From contig JAKSKP010000009.1 in the NCBI GenBank assembly GCA_024401635.1, positions 1 to 43,519 on the forward strand: 43,519 bases of DNA, given 5' to 3'. A program made the translations under genes and the position numbers. The first letter of the stretch is position 1; each line of letters starts with the position of its first letter. The stretch comes from Bacteroidales bacterium (GTDB taxonomy: Bacteria > Bacteroidota > Bacteroidia > Bacteroidales > UBA932). Below are positions 25,073 through 33,570 of the stretch, piece by piece. Below the pieces are notes generated by a model. It saw only the letters and a program-made list of their open reading frames with translations. It ran no database searches and was not told the origin of the DNA.

Positions 25073-27700
25073 ATGGGAAAAAGCGTATTGATATTGGGCG
25101 GCGGCCTCGGCGGCCTTTTCACCGGAGCGATACTCGCGAAGGAAGGACTTGACGTCACTGTCCTGGAGAAAAACGCCACGGTGGGCGGAGGTCTTCAGAG
25201 TTTCGTCCGTTTCGGCGAAGTGTTCGACACGGGAATGCATATCATAGGCGGCATGCGCGAAGGTGGCAATATCAGACGCATTTGCGAATATCTTGGAATA
25301 TGGGACAGGGCCTCCGTCGAGGACGTGGACCCCGACGTCATAGATACCATTTTCTTTTCCGAGGATGGCAGGACATACCGCATTGCATCCGGAAGAAGCA
25401 GGTACGTCGATGTGCTTTCCGAACAATTCCCGGACCAGAGGGATAATCTCAGGGCATACGTCGATGCAATGTACCGCATAGCGGATGAGGTGGACCTATT
25501 CAAGTTGCGCCCGTCTATGGACTATATGCCTGTCCATTCGGATGAATTCCTGATGGCCGCGGATGCCTTCATAGCGAAATATATCACAGACAAGCGTCTG
25601 CGCGGTGTGGTGGCGTATATGAACCCGCTTTATGGCGGCAGAGGCAATATGACTCCCGCCTACATACACGCGCTGATATCCGTCCTCTACATAGAGGGAC
25701 CGAGCCGTTTCTGCGGCGGCAGTTACCGCTTTGCGGAAACACTCGCCTCTTTCATAAAGGAAAACGGAGGAAAGGTGATTGCCGGTGACGGCGTGACGCA
25801 CATTGCTACCGAGGACAGGAAGGTGGTTTCCGTATCCACGGCCAAGGGCAGGACATATTCCGCCGACCTCTATGTCTCCGATATCCACCCGTGCACGCTT
25901 TTCACTCTGATGGATGACCCGTCCGCTTTCCCCAAGTCATACCGCAACCGTCTGGATGCCCTGCCTAATGCCTATTCGGCGTTCACCCTGAGCATCAAAT
26001 TGAAACCGGAGTCCTTCCGATACTTCAACTATACGGCATATTATATGACGGATTATGGAAGTTTGTGGGCATTCGGTAACGGAGAGGGTGCCTGGCCACG
26101 CGGATTCCTGTATATGACTCCGCCGGAGCCGGGACAGGGAGAATTCGCAACCAAGATGATAGTCACCGCTCCTATGCTGTGGGATGAGGTGAAGAAGTGG
26201 GAAGACACTTATGTGGGGCACAGAGGTGCAGAATATGAGCAGTGGAAGGTGGAGTGCACCGGGAAACTGCTGCACTGTATGGAGCGGATGATGCCCGGCT
26301 TCAGAAACTGCATCGAGGCAATCAATGCTGCATCCCCCCTGACCATAAGGGACTATTACGGTGTGAAGGAGGGATCGATGTGCGGTTTCTCCAAGGACTG
26401 CAACAACCTGCTTGCCTCCCAGGTCCCGGTGGTGACGAAAATCCCCAATCTGTTCCTGACCGGCCAGAACTGCAACCTTCACGGCTTCTGCGGTGTTGTG
26501 CTGACGGCTATCACCACATCCGAGGCCATACTCGGAAGGAACTTCATATTGGACAAACTGGATGAATTCAGGGATATACGGCCGTACAGCGACAAGGAGA
26601 TCGCCCCGGCGATGCGCAGGATAGTGTCAAGTCCGGAGTTCCCCTTCGTCAGCCGTTACGTCTTCCCTGACAGGGACGTTTCCGAAGTGGGCGGTATGAT
26701 GGAGTCTTTCACTACGGTCAGGGAATTCCAACTCGGCGTGATGCACAAGGCAGTGGACAGAATCATTGCCGGAACCTCGGACGGGTTCGTATGCGAGGGG
26801 GTGGAAAAGCTGATAAAATCGGAGAAATACCTGTTCGTGTCCAACCACAGGGACATTATGATGGATGCGGCTCTGCTTCAGAAAGTGCTTATTGACAACG
26901 GAATGGATACTTCCGAGATAACTTTCGGGGCAAATCTGATGAAAGGGGACTTTGTCATCGACGTAGGAAAATCCAACAAGATGTTCCGTGTGGACAGGCC
27001 GGGTGCGGGAATGCGGGAGTTCTACGAATCTTCACGGAAACTCTCCGAATACATCAGGTCCACCATACGGCGCAAGGGACAGTCGGTATGGATAGCCAAC
27101 AGGAACGGCAGGACCAAGGACGGAGTGGACAGGACGGATCCGGGATTGATCAGAATGTTCTCGATGAGCGGCACGGACGGCTTCGTGAAGTCCCTGGCCG
27201 GGCTGAACCTGCTTCCCATAAGCATTTCTTACGAGTGGGAGTCCTGTGACACGCTCAAGGCCCTGGAACTTTATTCCAGGATGTCCGGTCCATATGAGAA
27301 AAGACCAGGGGAGGACTTGTACAGCATCATTACGGGAATACGCCAGAGAAAGGGCCGTATTCATATGAGTCTCTGCACCCCCATATCCGGGAGCGAACTT
27401 GAATGCTGCGTCGGGGATGGCAAGCTCACGGACTCTTGCCGTCGCGTCGCGAGGCTCATAGACAGGCGCATATGCTCCGCCTATATGTTGTTCCCCAACA
27501 ATTATATTGCCCACGACCTTCTGTCAGGTACGGCGGAATACGCTTCGCATTACACTGCAGGAGAGAAGGAAACGTTTCTTGAACATCTGAAGACGTTGGA
27601 CGTATATGACGGCAAGTACGACCTGAAACGGCTTCGCCGCATTTTTCTGGGTATATATGCAAACCCCGTGGACAGTGCAAGGCTTTTTGAAACGGAGTGA
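25073..27700 (+). CDS. CrtI/retinol-saturase-like FAD oxidoreductase fused to acyltransferase
   Basis: This is an 875-residue two-domain protein. Residues 1-500 form a phytoene-desaturase-like FAD enzyme: the GGGLGG dinucleotide loop (9-14), LEKNATVGGG (31-40), and the C-terminal NLFLTGQN (459-466) with GFCGVVLTAI. Residues 505-875 resemble a Bacteroidota glycerolipid acyltransferase with SNHRDIMMD (590-598), FVIDVGKSN and WIANRNGRTKDG. The oxidoreductase may desaturate or isomerise the polyene or an acyl chain, and the acyltransferase may join the product to a lipid. It lies 6 bp after the GT2 gene. The reaction is inferred from the fold only. Confidence 0.85.
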   Translation: MGKSVLILGGGLGGLFTGAILAKEGLDVTVLEKNATVGGGLQSFVRFGEVFDTGMHIIGGMREGGNIRRICEYLGIWDRASVEDVDPDVIDTIFFSEDGRTYRIASGRSRYVDVLSEQFPDQRDNLRAYVDAMYRIADEVDLFKLRPSMDYMPVHSDEFLMAADAFIAKYITDKRLRGVVAYMNPLYGGRGNMTPAYIHALISVLYIEGPSRFCGGSYRFAETLASFIKENGGKVIAGDGVTHIATEDRKVVSVSTAKGRTYSADLYVSDIHPCTLFTLMDDPSAFPKSYRNRLDALPNAYSAFTLSIKLKPESFRYFNYTAYYMTDYGSLWAFGNGEGAWPRGFLYMTPPEPGQGEFATKMIVTAPMLWDEVKKWEDTYVGHRGAEYEQWKVECTGKLLHCMERMMPGFRNCIEAINAASPLTIRDYYGVKEGSMCGFSKDCNNLLASQVPVVTKIPNLFLTGQNCNLHGFCGVVLTAITTSEAILGRNFILDKLDEFRDIRPYSDKEIAPAMRRIVSSPEFPFVSRYVFPDRDVSEVGGMMESFTTVREFQLGVMHKAVDRIIAGTSDGFVCEGVEKLIKSEKYLFVSNHRDIMMDAALLQKVLIDNGMDTSEITFGANLMKGDFVIDVGKSNKMFRVDRPGAGMREFYESSRKLSEYIRSTIRRKGQSVWIANRNGRTKDGVDRTDPGLIRMFSMSGTDGFVKSLAGLNLLPISISYEWESCDTLKALELYSRMSGPYEKRPGEDLYSIITGIRQRKGRIHMSLCTPISGSELECCVGDGKLTDSCRRVARLIDRRICSAYMLFPNNYIAHDLLSGTAEYASHYTAGEKETFLEHLKTLDVYDGKYDLKRLRRIFLGIYANPVDSARLFETE

Positions 27701-30450
27701 TGAACGTTACGTCCATATATGATTTCCTCGAGAGGCACAAAACCCTGCGCCGGGTGTCGCTTGCGCTGCTGACAGCGCTGCTCTCGGCCCTTGTGTGTAC
27801 GCTCAGGTTCAACGAGGACATCAGCGATTTCCTTCCTCTCGGCACCTCTGACCGCGAGGCCCTGTCGGTGTATCAGGACATCTCAGGAGCGAACGGGCTG
27901 TACATAATCTTCTCCAATCCGTCCGATGCCGATTATACGGTTGAGGCCATCGATGCATTCCGCGAATGCGTCGCGGAGCTTGACAGCCTGGGCTGGTGCA
28001 CCTCGCTGGTTACGGGCTTCGACCTTGGCAGCGCGGAACTGCTGTCGGAGTATGTCTACGACAATATCCCGTATTTTCTCACCGATGCCGACTATGAACG
28101 TATGGACAGTCTTCTGCGCGATACCGCTTATATGGCCCGCAGGATGGAACAGAATAGGAACACCCTTATGTTCCCCGTCGGCGGGGTGGTGTCCACGGGC
28201 ATAGCGCGCGACCCGTTCGGACTGTATTCCCCGGTGTTGTCAAGCCTGGGCAGGGCTGACGGCAACGCGAACTTCGAAATGTACGGCGGCTGCATTTTCA
28301 CCCCTGATATGAGCAGGGCCGTGGCAATGATGAGTTCGCCTTTCGGCAACAGCGAGACGGAGATGAATTCACGCCTGCTGTCCCTGCTGCACGAAGCGGC
28401 GGACCGTGTGCAGGCCAGTTATCCCCTTGTGACCGTTCACGTCGTTGGGGGACCTGAAATCGCCGTCGGCAACTCCTCCCGCATAAAGAAAGACAGCATA
28501 CTGGCCGTCTCCCTGTCATCCGTACTTATCGTATTGCTGCTGGCCTTTTCATTCCATTCCCTTGCCAACATATGCCTTATCCTGCTGTCAATAGCCTGGG
28601 GATGGCTTTTCGCCCTTGGAGGAATGGCGCTTTTCACGGACAGCGTCTCAATCATTGTAATCGGCATATCCAGCGTGATACTCGGCATAGCCGTTAACTA
28701 TCCGCTCCATCTGATTGCGCATACAGCCCATCAGAGCGACAGACGCAAGGCCCTGTCGGAGATAATCAAGCCTCTTCTGGTCGGGAACATAACCACCGTA
28801 GGAGCCTTCCTTGCCCTTGTCCCTCTGAAGTCTACCGCTCTCAGGGATCTGGGGATATTCGCATCCCTCCTGCTTGTCGGCACTATGCTTTTCGTGCTGA
28901 TTTTCCTGCCTCATTTAATAAAGGTGTACGACAATACCGCAAGGAAGCCGGGTCTGATGGACAGGCTGTCATCCTTCCCTGTGGAGAAGTACAGGATTGC
29001 GCCCGTTGCGGTGCTGCTTGTGACGGCCGTGCTCTTCGTGTTCAGCCTTGACACCGGTTTCGATTCGGACCTGTCCAATATCAACTATTTGACACGTGAA
29101 CAGCGTGAGGACCTGCAGTATTTCGATGATCTTCGCGCAGGGGATACCCTTTCCACGGTCCAAAGCGTATATGCCCTGTCTTCCGGCTCTGACTGGGACG
29201 AGGCTCTTGAGGAGAACGGCCGCATCCAAGGCAGTGTGGACAGCCTTTCCCGGCTCGGTCTGATATACGGTCATCGCGGCGTGTCGCAGTTCATTGTCAG
29301 CTCGCGTTCCCAGTTGCACAGACTCAGGCGTTGGAATGAATTCGTGCAGCGTTACGGCGGGACTCTCTGCAGGCAGACTGAAGTGGAGGCAGCGCGCTGC
29401 GGGTTTGTGGACGGCGCTTTCGACGCTTTCCTGTTATCGCTGAAAACCGTGCCCCTGGAAGCGAAGGGTATGGATTTCTTCGCTCCTCTGACCGAACTTG
29501 CCTTCAGCGGGAATCTTTCGCAGGACGAGGAGAACGGCAGGTGCTATGTAGTGGATATCCTGGACGTGGAGGAAAGGAATGCGGACATAGTCAAGGAGAG
29601 CATAAGCGGCAGTTTCGACGTGAAATCAATGAACGGAGCGCTGTCAGACAACCTGTCCGACAACTTCAACTACATAGGCTGGGCCTGCTCAATCATAGTG
29701 TTCTTCTTCCTGTGGTTCTCGTTCGGCAGTCTCGAGCTGGCCGTCATTTCCTTCCTTCCCATGGCGCTCAGCTGGATATGGATACTGGGAATAATGTCCT
29801 TGGGAGGCATCCGGTTCAACATAGTGAACATAATCCTTGCGACCTTCATCTTCGGCCAGGGAGATGACTACACCATATTCATGACAGAGGGATGCCAGTG
29901 GGAATATGCCTATGGCAGGAAAATACTGTCCTCATACAAAAAGAGCATACTGCAGTCGGCCCTGATAATGTTCGTCGGCATAGGCACGCTGATAGTGGCG
30001 CGGCATCCGGCAATGAAATCGCTTGCCGAGGTAACCATAATAGGAATGTTCTCCGTAGTGCTTATGGCCTTCCTCATTCCGCCTTTCCTGTTCGGATGGA
30101 TGACGACGAAGAATGGGGAACGGCGCAGGCAGCCGCTGTCCATAGCGGGACTGCTGGGCCTGGGAGGGAAGGATGCATATTCCTTGGTTCTCGGCCGCTA
30201 CAGGTATAAGGGCAGGGACATACATTCTGCTGTAAGACGTTCGCTGAAGTCCTTCGTGCCGGTGGCTCCGGACCTGACAGGCAAAGAGGAGTACCGTCTT
30301 GAGGACAACGGAGAATATGGTGAAAGGGCAATCTATCTTGCCTTCACTCATCCGGATACCAGAATAATTGCAACCCTGCGCGACTCCGGCCGCAGGACGA
30401 TAGCCCAGAAGGCCGCTGAGAAATTTGTAGACAATATAGAATTCATATAA
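27700..30450 (+). CDS. MMPL/RND-family exporter with decayed methyltransferase tail
   Basis: This 916-residue inner-membrane transporter has the RND repeat plan: helix 1 (18-34), a large periplasmic loop, a five-helix bundle (about 265-400), helix 7 (about 425-448), a second periplasmic loop and another bundle (about 655-800). Similar exporters in aryl-polyene clusters work with LolA-like carriers to send the lipidated polyene outward. The last 115 residues (802-916) are soluble and look like the first half of a SAM methyltransferase: RYRYKG linker, LEDNGEYG where DLGCGYG is expected, and a strand-helix ending NIEFI. The ATG at 27700 shares a base with the previous stop; a GTG at 27697 is also in frame. 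Confidence 0.88.
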   Translation: MNVTSIYDFLERHKTLRRVSLALLTALLSALVCTLRFNEDISDFLPLGTSDREALSVYQDISGANGLYIIFSNPSDADYTVEAIDAFRECVAELDSLGWCTSLVTGFDLGSAELLSEYVYDNIPYFLTDADYERMDSLLRDTAYMARRMEQNRNTLMFPVGGVVSTGIARDPFGLYSPVLSSLGRADGNANFEMYGGCIFTPDMSRAVAMMSSPFGNSETEMNSRLLSLLHEAADRVQASYPLVTVHVVGGPEIAVGNSSRIKKDSILAVSLSSVLIVLLLAFSFHSLANICLILLSIAWGWLFALGGMALFTDSVSIIVIGISSVILGIAVNYPLHLIAHTAHQSDRRKALSEIIKPLLVGNITTVGAFLALVPLKSTALRDLGIFASLLLVGTMLFVLIFLPHLIKVYDNTARKPGLMDRLSSFPVEKYRIAPVAVLLVTAVLFVFSLDTGFDSDLSNINYLTREQREDLQYFDDLRAGDTLSTVQSVYALSSGSDWDEALEENGRIQGSVDSLSRLGLIYGHRGVSQFIVSSRSQLHRLRRWNEFVQRYGGTLCRQTEVEAARCGFVDGAFDAFLLSLKTVPLEAKGMDFFAPLTELAFSGNLSQDEENGRCYVVDILDVEERNADIVKESISGSFDVKSMNGALSDNLSDNFNYIGWACSIIVFFFLWFSFGSLELAVISFLPMALSWIWILGIMSLGGIRFNIVNIILATFIFGQGDDYTIFMTEGCQWEYAYGRKILSSYKKSILQSALIMFVGIGTLIVARHPAMKSLAEVTIIGMFSVVLMAFLIPPFLFGWMTTKNGERRRQPLSIAGLLGLGGKDAYSLVLGRYRYKGRDIHSAVRRSLKSFVPVAPDLTGKEEYRLEDNGEYGERAIYLAFTHPDTRIIATLRDSGRRTIAQKAAEKFVDNIEFI

Positions 30451-30683
30451 TGGAAGACAAGAAACAGCGCATACGCGAATTGCTGACCGATGCCCTGCCG
30501 TCGGTGAATCTCGATTCGGATTTTCTATTCAGCGAGCTGGATTCCATAGGGGTGGTGACCGTTACGGTCATTCTTTCCAATGAATACGGCATAGAACTGG
30601 ATTCATCCGACATAACGCCAAAGAACTTTATGAACCTTGATTCCATCGCAAGCATGGTGGAAAACAAACTGGAGGGCAAATGA
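30450..30683 (+). CDS. Acyl carrier protein 3
   Basis: This 77-residue carrier protein is more divergent than ACP 1 and ACP 2. The phosphopantetheine Ser32 lies in SELDSIGVVTV. It starts at the last base of the MMPL stop (TAATG) and its stop overlaps the AMP-ligase start (ATGA). Its pairing with the ligase suggests that it is the carrier on which the starter acid is loaded. Confidence 0.9.
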   Translation: MEDKKQRIRELLTDALPSVNLDSDFLFSELDSIGVVTVTVILSNEYGIELDSSDITPKNFMNLDSIASMVENKLEGK

Positions 30684-32011
30684 CTGAATTCCTGACATTG
30701 GAACAGAGCATCCGGCGCTTTGCTGAGCTGACGCCGGACAAGACCGCCGTCCTTTGTGCTGGAGGTTCAATCACCTATGCGCGCCTGTGGGAGTCCGTGC
30801 AGTCGCGCGCCGATGAGCTTCGCAGGGACGGTCTCGAGCCCTGCAGACCCTATGTTTTCAGGGCCTCGCAGGACATTGACTTCCTGATAACTTATTGTGC
30901 GGTGCACAGTATCGGAGCCATTGCGGTGCCGCTGGAGCACGGCGCTTTGCAGGATAATTTCCGTGCCGTGTACGACGAGGTGTCATCCTGCACCTTTGCC
31001 GCGGATATTGCCGACATACTCTACACTACGGGGACGACGGGCAAGTCAAAGGGCGTGATGCTTTCGCAGACCGCACTGGCCTCCTGCGCCGACAACTTCA
31101 TCGCCGACCTGCATTTCACCGCCGACCTGCTGTTCATAATCAGCGGTCCGCTGAACCATATCGCCTCGCTTTTCAAGATACATCCCACCCTGACAGCGGG
31201 CGGTACGGTCTATATACTTGACGGAATGAAGGACCTGAACGCCTTCTTCAGCGTGTTCGAACTCCCGTTCCGCCGTTTCGCCACCTTTATGGTCCCCGCC
31301 AGCATAAGGCTGCTGATGCAGTTCTCATACGACAGGCTGTGCGCTCTTTCGGACAGGATAGACTTCATCGAGACAGGGGCGGCTCCCATAAGCTCCGCGG
31401 ATATGGAACGCCTGAGCAGGGCCCTCCCGCATTCCAGGCTATACAATACATATGGAGGGACTGAGATAGGGGCTGTATGCACCTATGATTTCAATGACGG
31501 AAGGTATATGGAGGGCTGCATAGGCAGACCTATGAAGAATTCTTCCGTCGAGGTTACGGAACAGGGGGGCATAAGGGTATCCGGCCTTACCATAATGAGC
31601 GGCTATGTGGCCGACCCTGATAGTACCGCCGCCGTAATAGTGGACGGGTGCATCTGCGGAGCCGACCTGGGCTATGTGGATGCGGAGGGGATGATACATC
31701 TCAGCGGCCGCAGCGGAGACGTCATCAACGTCGGAGGCTACAAGGTGAATCCCGTTGAAGTGGAGAACGCCGCGATGTCCTTCAGCGGTGTTAAGGACTG
31801 CATCTGCATTGCGGCGGAACATCCCGTGATAGGGACGGTACTGAAGCTTCTGGTGGTGACGCCAGAGGGTGCGGAACTGGACAAACGTGCGCTTGCGCAG
31901 CATTTGAAGTCCTGTCTGGATGCTTTCAAACTGCCGGCTTATTATGAATCGGTCGATGCCGTCCAGCGTACGTACAACGGCAAAGTTGACAGAAAATACT
32001 ACAGAAAATGA
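30680..32011 (+). CDS. Compact AMP-dependent acyl/aryl-ACP ligase
   Basis: This ANL-superfamily adenylating enzyme would activate a carboxylic acid with ATP and load it on an ACP. Motifs are YTTGTTGKSKG (115-125), NTYGGTE, the hinge region ADLGYVDAEG and SGRSGDVINVGGYKV, and NGKVDRK with the catalytic Lys at 435. At 443 residues it is shorter than usual ANL ligases; the P-loop motif lies near residue 116 instead of the usual 160-190, so the N-terminal subdomain is reduced. In aryl-polyene clusters the counterpart uses 4-hydroxybenzoate- or cinnamate-type acids; here the substrate is unknown. Confidence 0.9.
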   Translation: MTEFLTLEQSIRRFAELTPDKTAVLCAGGSITYARLWESVQSRADELRRDGLEPCRPYVFRASQDIDFLITYCAVHSIGAIAVPLEHGALQDNFRAVYDEVSSCTFAADIADILYTTGTTGKSKGVMLSQTALASCADNFIADLHFTADLLFIISGPLNHIASLFKIHPTLTAGGTVYILDGMKDLNAFFSVFELPFRRFATFMVPASIRLLMQFSYDRLCALSDRIDFIETGAAPISSADMERLSRALPHSRLYNTYGGTEIGAVCTYDFNDGRYMEGCIGRPMKNSSVEVTEQGGIRVSGLTIMSGYVADPDSTAAVIVDGCICGADLGYVDAEGMIHLSGRSGDVINVGGYKVNPVEVENAAMSFSGVKDCICIAAEHPVIGTVLKLLVVTPEGAELDKRALAQHLKSCLDAFKLPAYYESVDAVQRTYNGKVDRKYYRK

Positions 32012-32832
32012 GAAAACTTTACATATTGTTCGCTATGCTTGCCTTTCCTCTGGTGGCTGCTGCCGCCGGGAACAGGCTTAGCGCCCATATTCCTGAAGGG
32101 AAGGGGACAGGCAAGGCTGTGGTAATATGTCCGGGCGGCAGTTATTTCTGGCTGGACAAAAGGACGGAGGGAAAGGATGTGGCCGAATGGCTGTGCAGCA
32201 AGGGTATCGCGGCCTTTGTCCTCGACTACAAAGTGGCGGGGGGCTTCAATTTCATTACCGATATGCGTTTCCTTTACGGCGGCAGATGCTTTCCCGGGGC
32301 TCTGGATGACCTCAGGCGGGCCATAAGGGAAATAAGGGCGGAGGCCGTGAAATACGGGGTCGACCCTGACCGCATAGGCGTGATGGGCTTTTCCGCAGGC
32401 GGGCATCTGGCGATGCTTTCGGCGGAGGTCGAGGATTGTCCCGAAGGGGGAATCTCCTCGAAACCTGACTTCGTGGTATCGGTCTATCCGGTTGTCACCA
32501 TGTCCGACGAGCGTTATGTACATCGCAGGTCCAGGCGCGGGTTTATGGGCGTGAAATCGGGCAACAAGGCCCTGCGTGACAGCTTTTCACTGGAAAAGAA
32601 CGTTCCTGAAGGGTGCTGTCCGGTATTCCTTGTAAACTGCTGCGACGACCCCGTGGTCGACTGGCGCAATTCCGTACTGCTGGACCAGGCGTTGACATGC
32701 AAATGCGTACCTCACGAGTACCATTGTTATCCCTCCGGCGGGCACGGCTTCGGCCTCAATCCCACAATCACCTCTACAGGGGTCCCTGATTGGGGTGGAC
32801 AGCTTCTTCAATGGCTGGGAAATTTGGATTGA
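32008..32832 (+). CDS. Secreted alpha/beta hydrolase (esterase-like)
   Basis: This 274-residue protein has a signal peptide (about 1-20, cleavage after a run of Ala) and an alpha/beta-hydrolase fold: CPGGSYFWL oxyanion region, the nucleophile elbow GFSAGGH with Ser129, a likely catalytic Asp in CCDDPVVD and His in SGGHGFG. It resembles carbohydrate esterases of the BD-FAE/Axe group common in Bacteroidota. The ATGA overlap with the ligase gene places it in the cluster operon. It may hydrolyse an ester of the product outside the cytoplasm, or it may be an unrelated hitchhiker; its role is unknown. Confidence 0.85.
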   Translation: MRKLYILFAMLAFPLVAAAAGNRLSAHIPEGKGTGKAVVICPGGSYFWLDKRTEGKDVAEWLCSKGIAAFVLDYKVAGGFNFITDMRFLYGGRCFPGALDDLRRAIREIRAEAVKYGVDPDRIGVMGFSAGGHLAMLSAEVEDCPEGGISSKPDFVVSVYPVVTMSDERYVHRRSRRGFMGVKSGNKALRDSFSLEKNVPEGCCPVFLVNCCDDPVVDWRNSVLLDQALTCKCVPHEYHCYPSGGHGFGLNPTITSTGVPDWGGQLLQWLGNLD

Positions 32833-32854
32833 TACATATTATTGCATATATTTG
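32823..32854 (+). promoter_or_regulatory. Promoter of the outer-membrane barrel genes
   Basis: TTTG (32823-32826), a 20-bp spacer and TATATTTG (32847-32854) form one of the best matches to the Bacteroidota promoter consensus in the window. The -33 element overlaps the last codons of the hydrolase gene. Transcription should start near 32859, about 22 nt before the ATG at 32881. Confidence 0.78.
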
Positions 32855-32880
32855 CAACGATTTTTAAAACTTTTGAAATT

Positions 32881-33570
32881 ATGAAGAAAGTCATCATTTC
32901 ACTCGTCGCTCTTCTTGTAGCGACCACCGCATTCGCACGTCCCACAGGCCTTCGCCTCGGCGGCGGTTATTCCGTAGATTTCTACGGTGCCGAAAAAGGC
33001 TTGGATATAACCTTCCTCGGTCTTGACAGAACAGAGTATTACGGCGCTTTCATCGAGGTCGGATACGATTGGAATTTCACCGAGCACAGCGCTCTTACGG
33101 TAGGCCTCAGGGGCAATCTGCTTCTCAACAACAAGGTTCAGTCCACTTCAAACAGGAGAGTGGAGAAGCCCGGCGCAGACTATGGTCTTACCGGTCAGCT
33201 TTCCAACCGCTTCTATCTGGACATCCCTGTGAAATACCAGTTCTCCTTCAACGTGAGCCCCAAGGTGCAGCTGTTCTTCGACCTGGGTCCCACTTTGAAC
33301 TTCTGGCTGGGCAACAGGACTACTTACTGGTATGCCTCCAAGGTGGGCGGAAAGTCCGACAGCAACGCTGAGTCACACAACTGGTTCAAGGATACTGAGG
33401 GCAAGTACTACAACAGGGTGAACCTCAGCCTCGGAGCCGATGCCGGCGTATATTTCCATCACGTGAAGATTTATCTGGGCTATGACCAGGGTCTTGTTCC
33501 TTTCATCAAGAAGGACTTCGGCAAGAGCGCTCTCGGACAGCTCAGGGTAGGCGCAGCCTATGTATTCTAG
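32881..33570 (+). CDS. Outer-membrane beta-barrel protein 1
   Basis: This 229-residue exported protein has a signal peptide (about 1-19, ending TTAFA) and alternating amphipathic strands rich in Gly and Tyr, ending in GQLRVGAAYVF with the terminal Phe typical of BAM substrates. It fits the small porin-family barrel proteins of Bacteroidota with perhaps eight strands. The frame is open to an ATG at 32842, but the promoter -7 box lies between, so 32881 (MKKVIISLV) is the start. It is paralogous in layout to the next gene. Function unknown. Confidence 0.85.
   Translation: MKKVIISLVALLVATTAFARPTGLRLGGGYSVDFYGAEKGLDITFLGLDRTEYYGAFIEVGYDWNFTEHSALTVGLRGNLLLNNKVQSTSNRRVEKPGADYGLTGQLSNRFYLDIPVKYQFSFNVSPKVQLFFDLGPTLNFWLGNRTTYWYASKVGGKSDSNAESHNWFKDTEGKYYNRVNLSLGADAGVYFHHVKIYLGYDQGLVPFIKKDFGKSALGQLRVGAAYVF

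Larger units (their letters stand above)
14602..32832 (+). other. Aryl-polyene/flexirubin-like type II PKS gene cluster (18 genes)
   Basis: Eighteen same-strand genes overlap or lie within 12 bp of each other, mostly as ATGA or TAATG junctions. In order they are KR, KS, ACP, LpxL-like acyltransferase, ApeP-like dehydratase, thioesterase, KS plus half-KS, ACP, KS plus half-KS, SMR-like protein, LolA-like carrier, ApeI-like dehydratase, GT2-acyltransferase, FAD oxidoreductase-acyltransferase, MMPL exporter, ACP, AMP ligase and alpha/beta hydrolase. This gene content defines aryl-polyene and flexirubin clusters. No ammonia-lyase, phosphopantetheinyl transferase or intact methyltransferase is present. 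The product is inferred, not known. Confidence 0.85.

Noticed and set aside
32842..32880. Thirteen-codon N-terminal extension of the first barrel protein
   Set aside because: It spans the -7 box and probable start site, and would place extra residues before a normal signal peptide.
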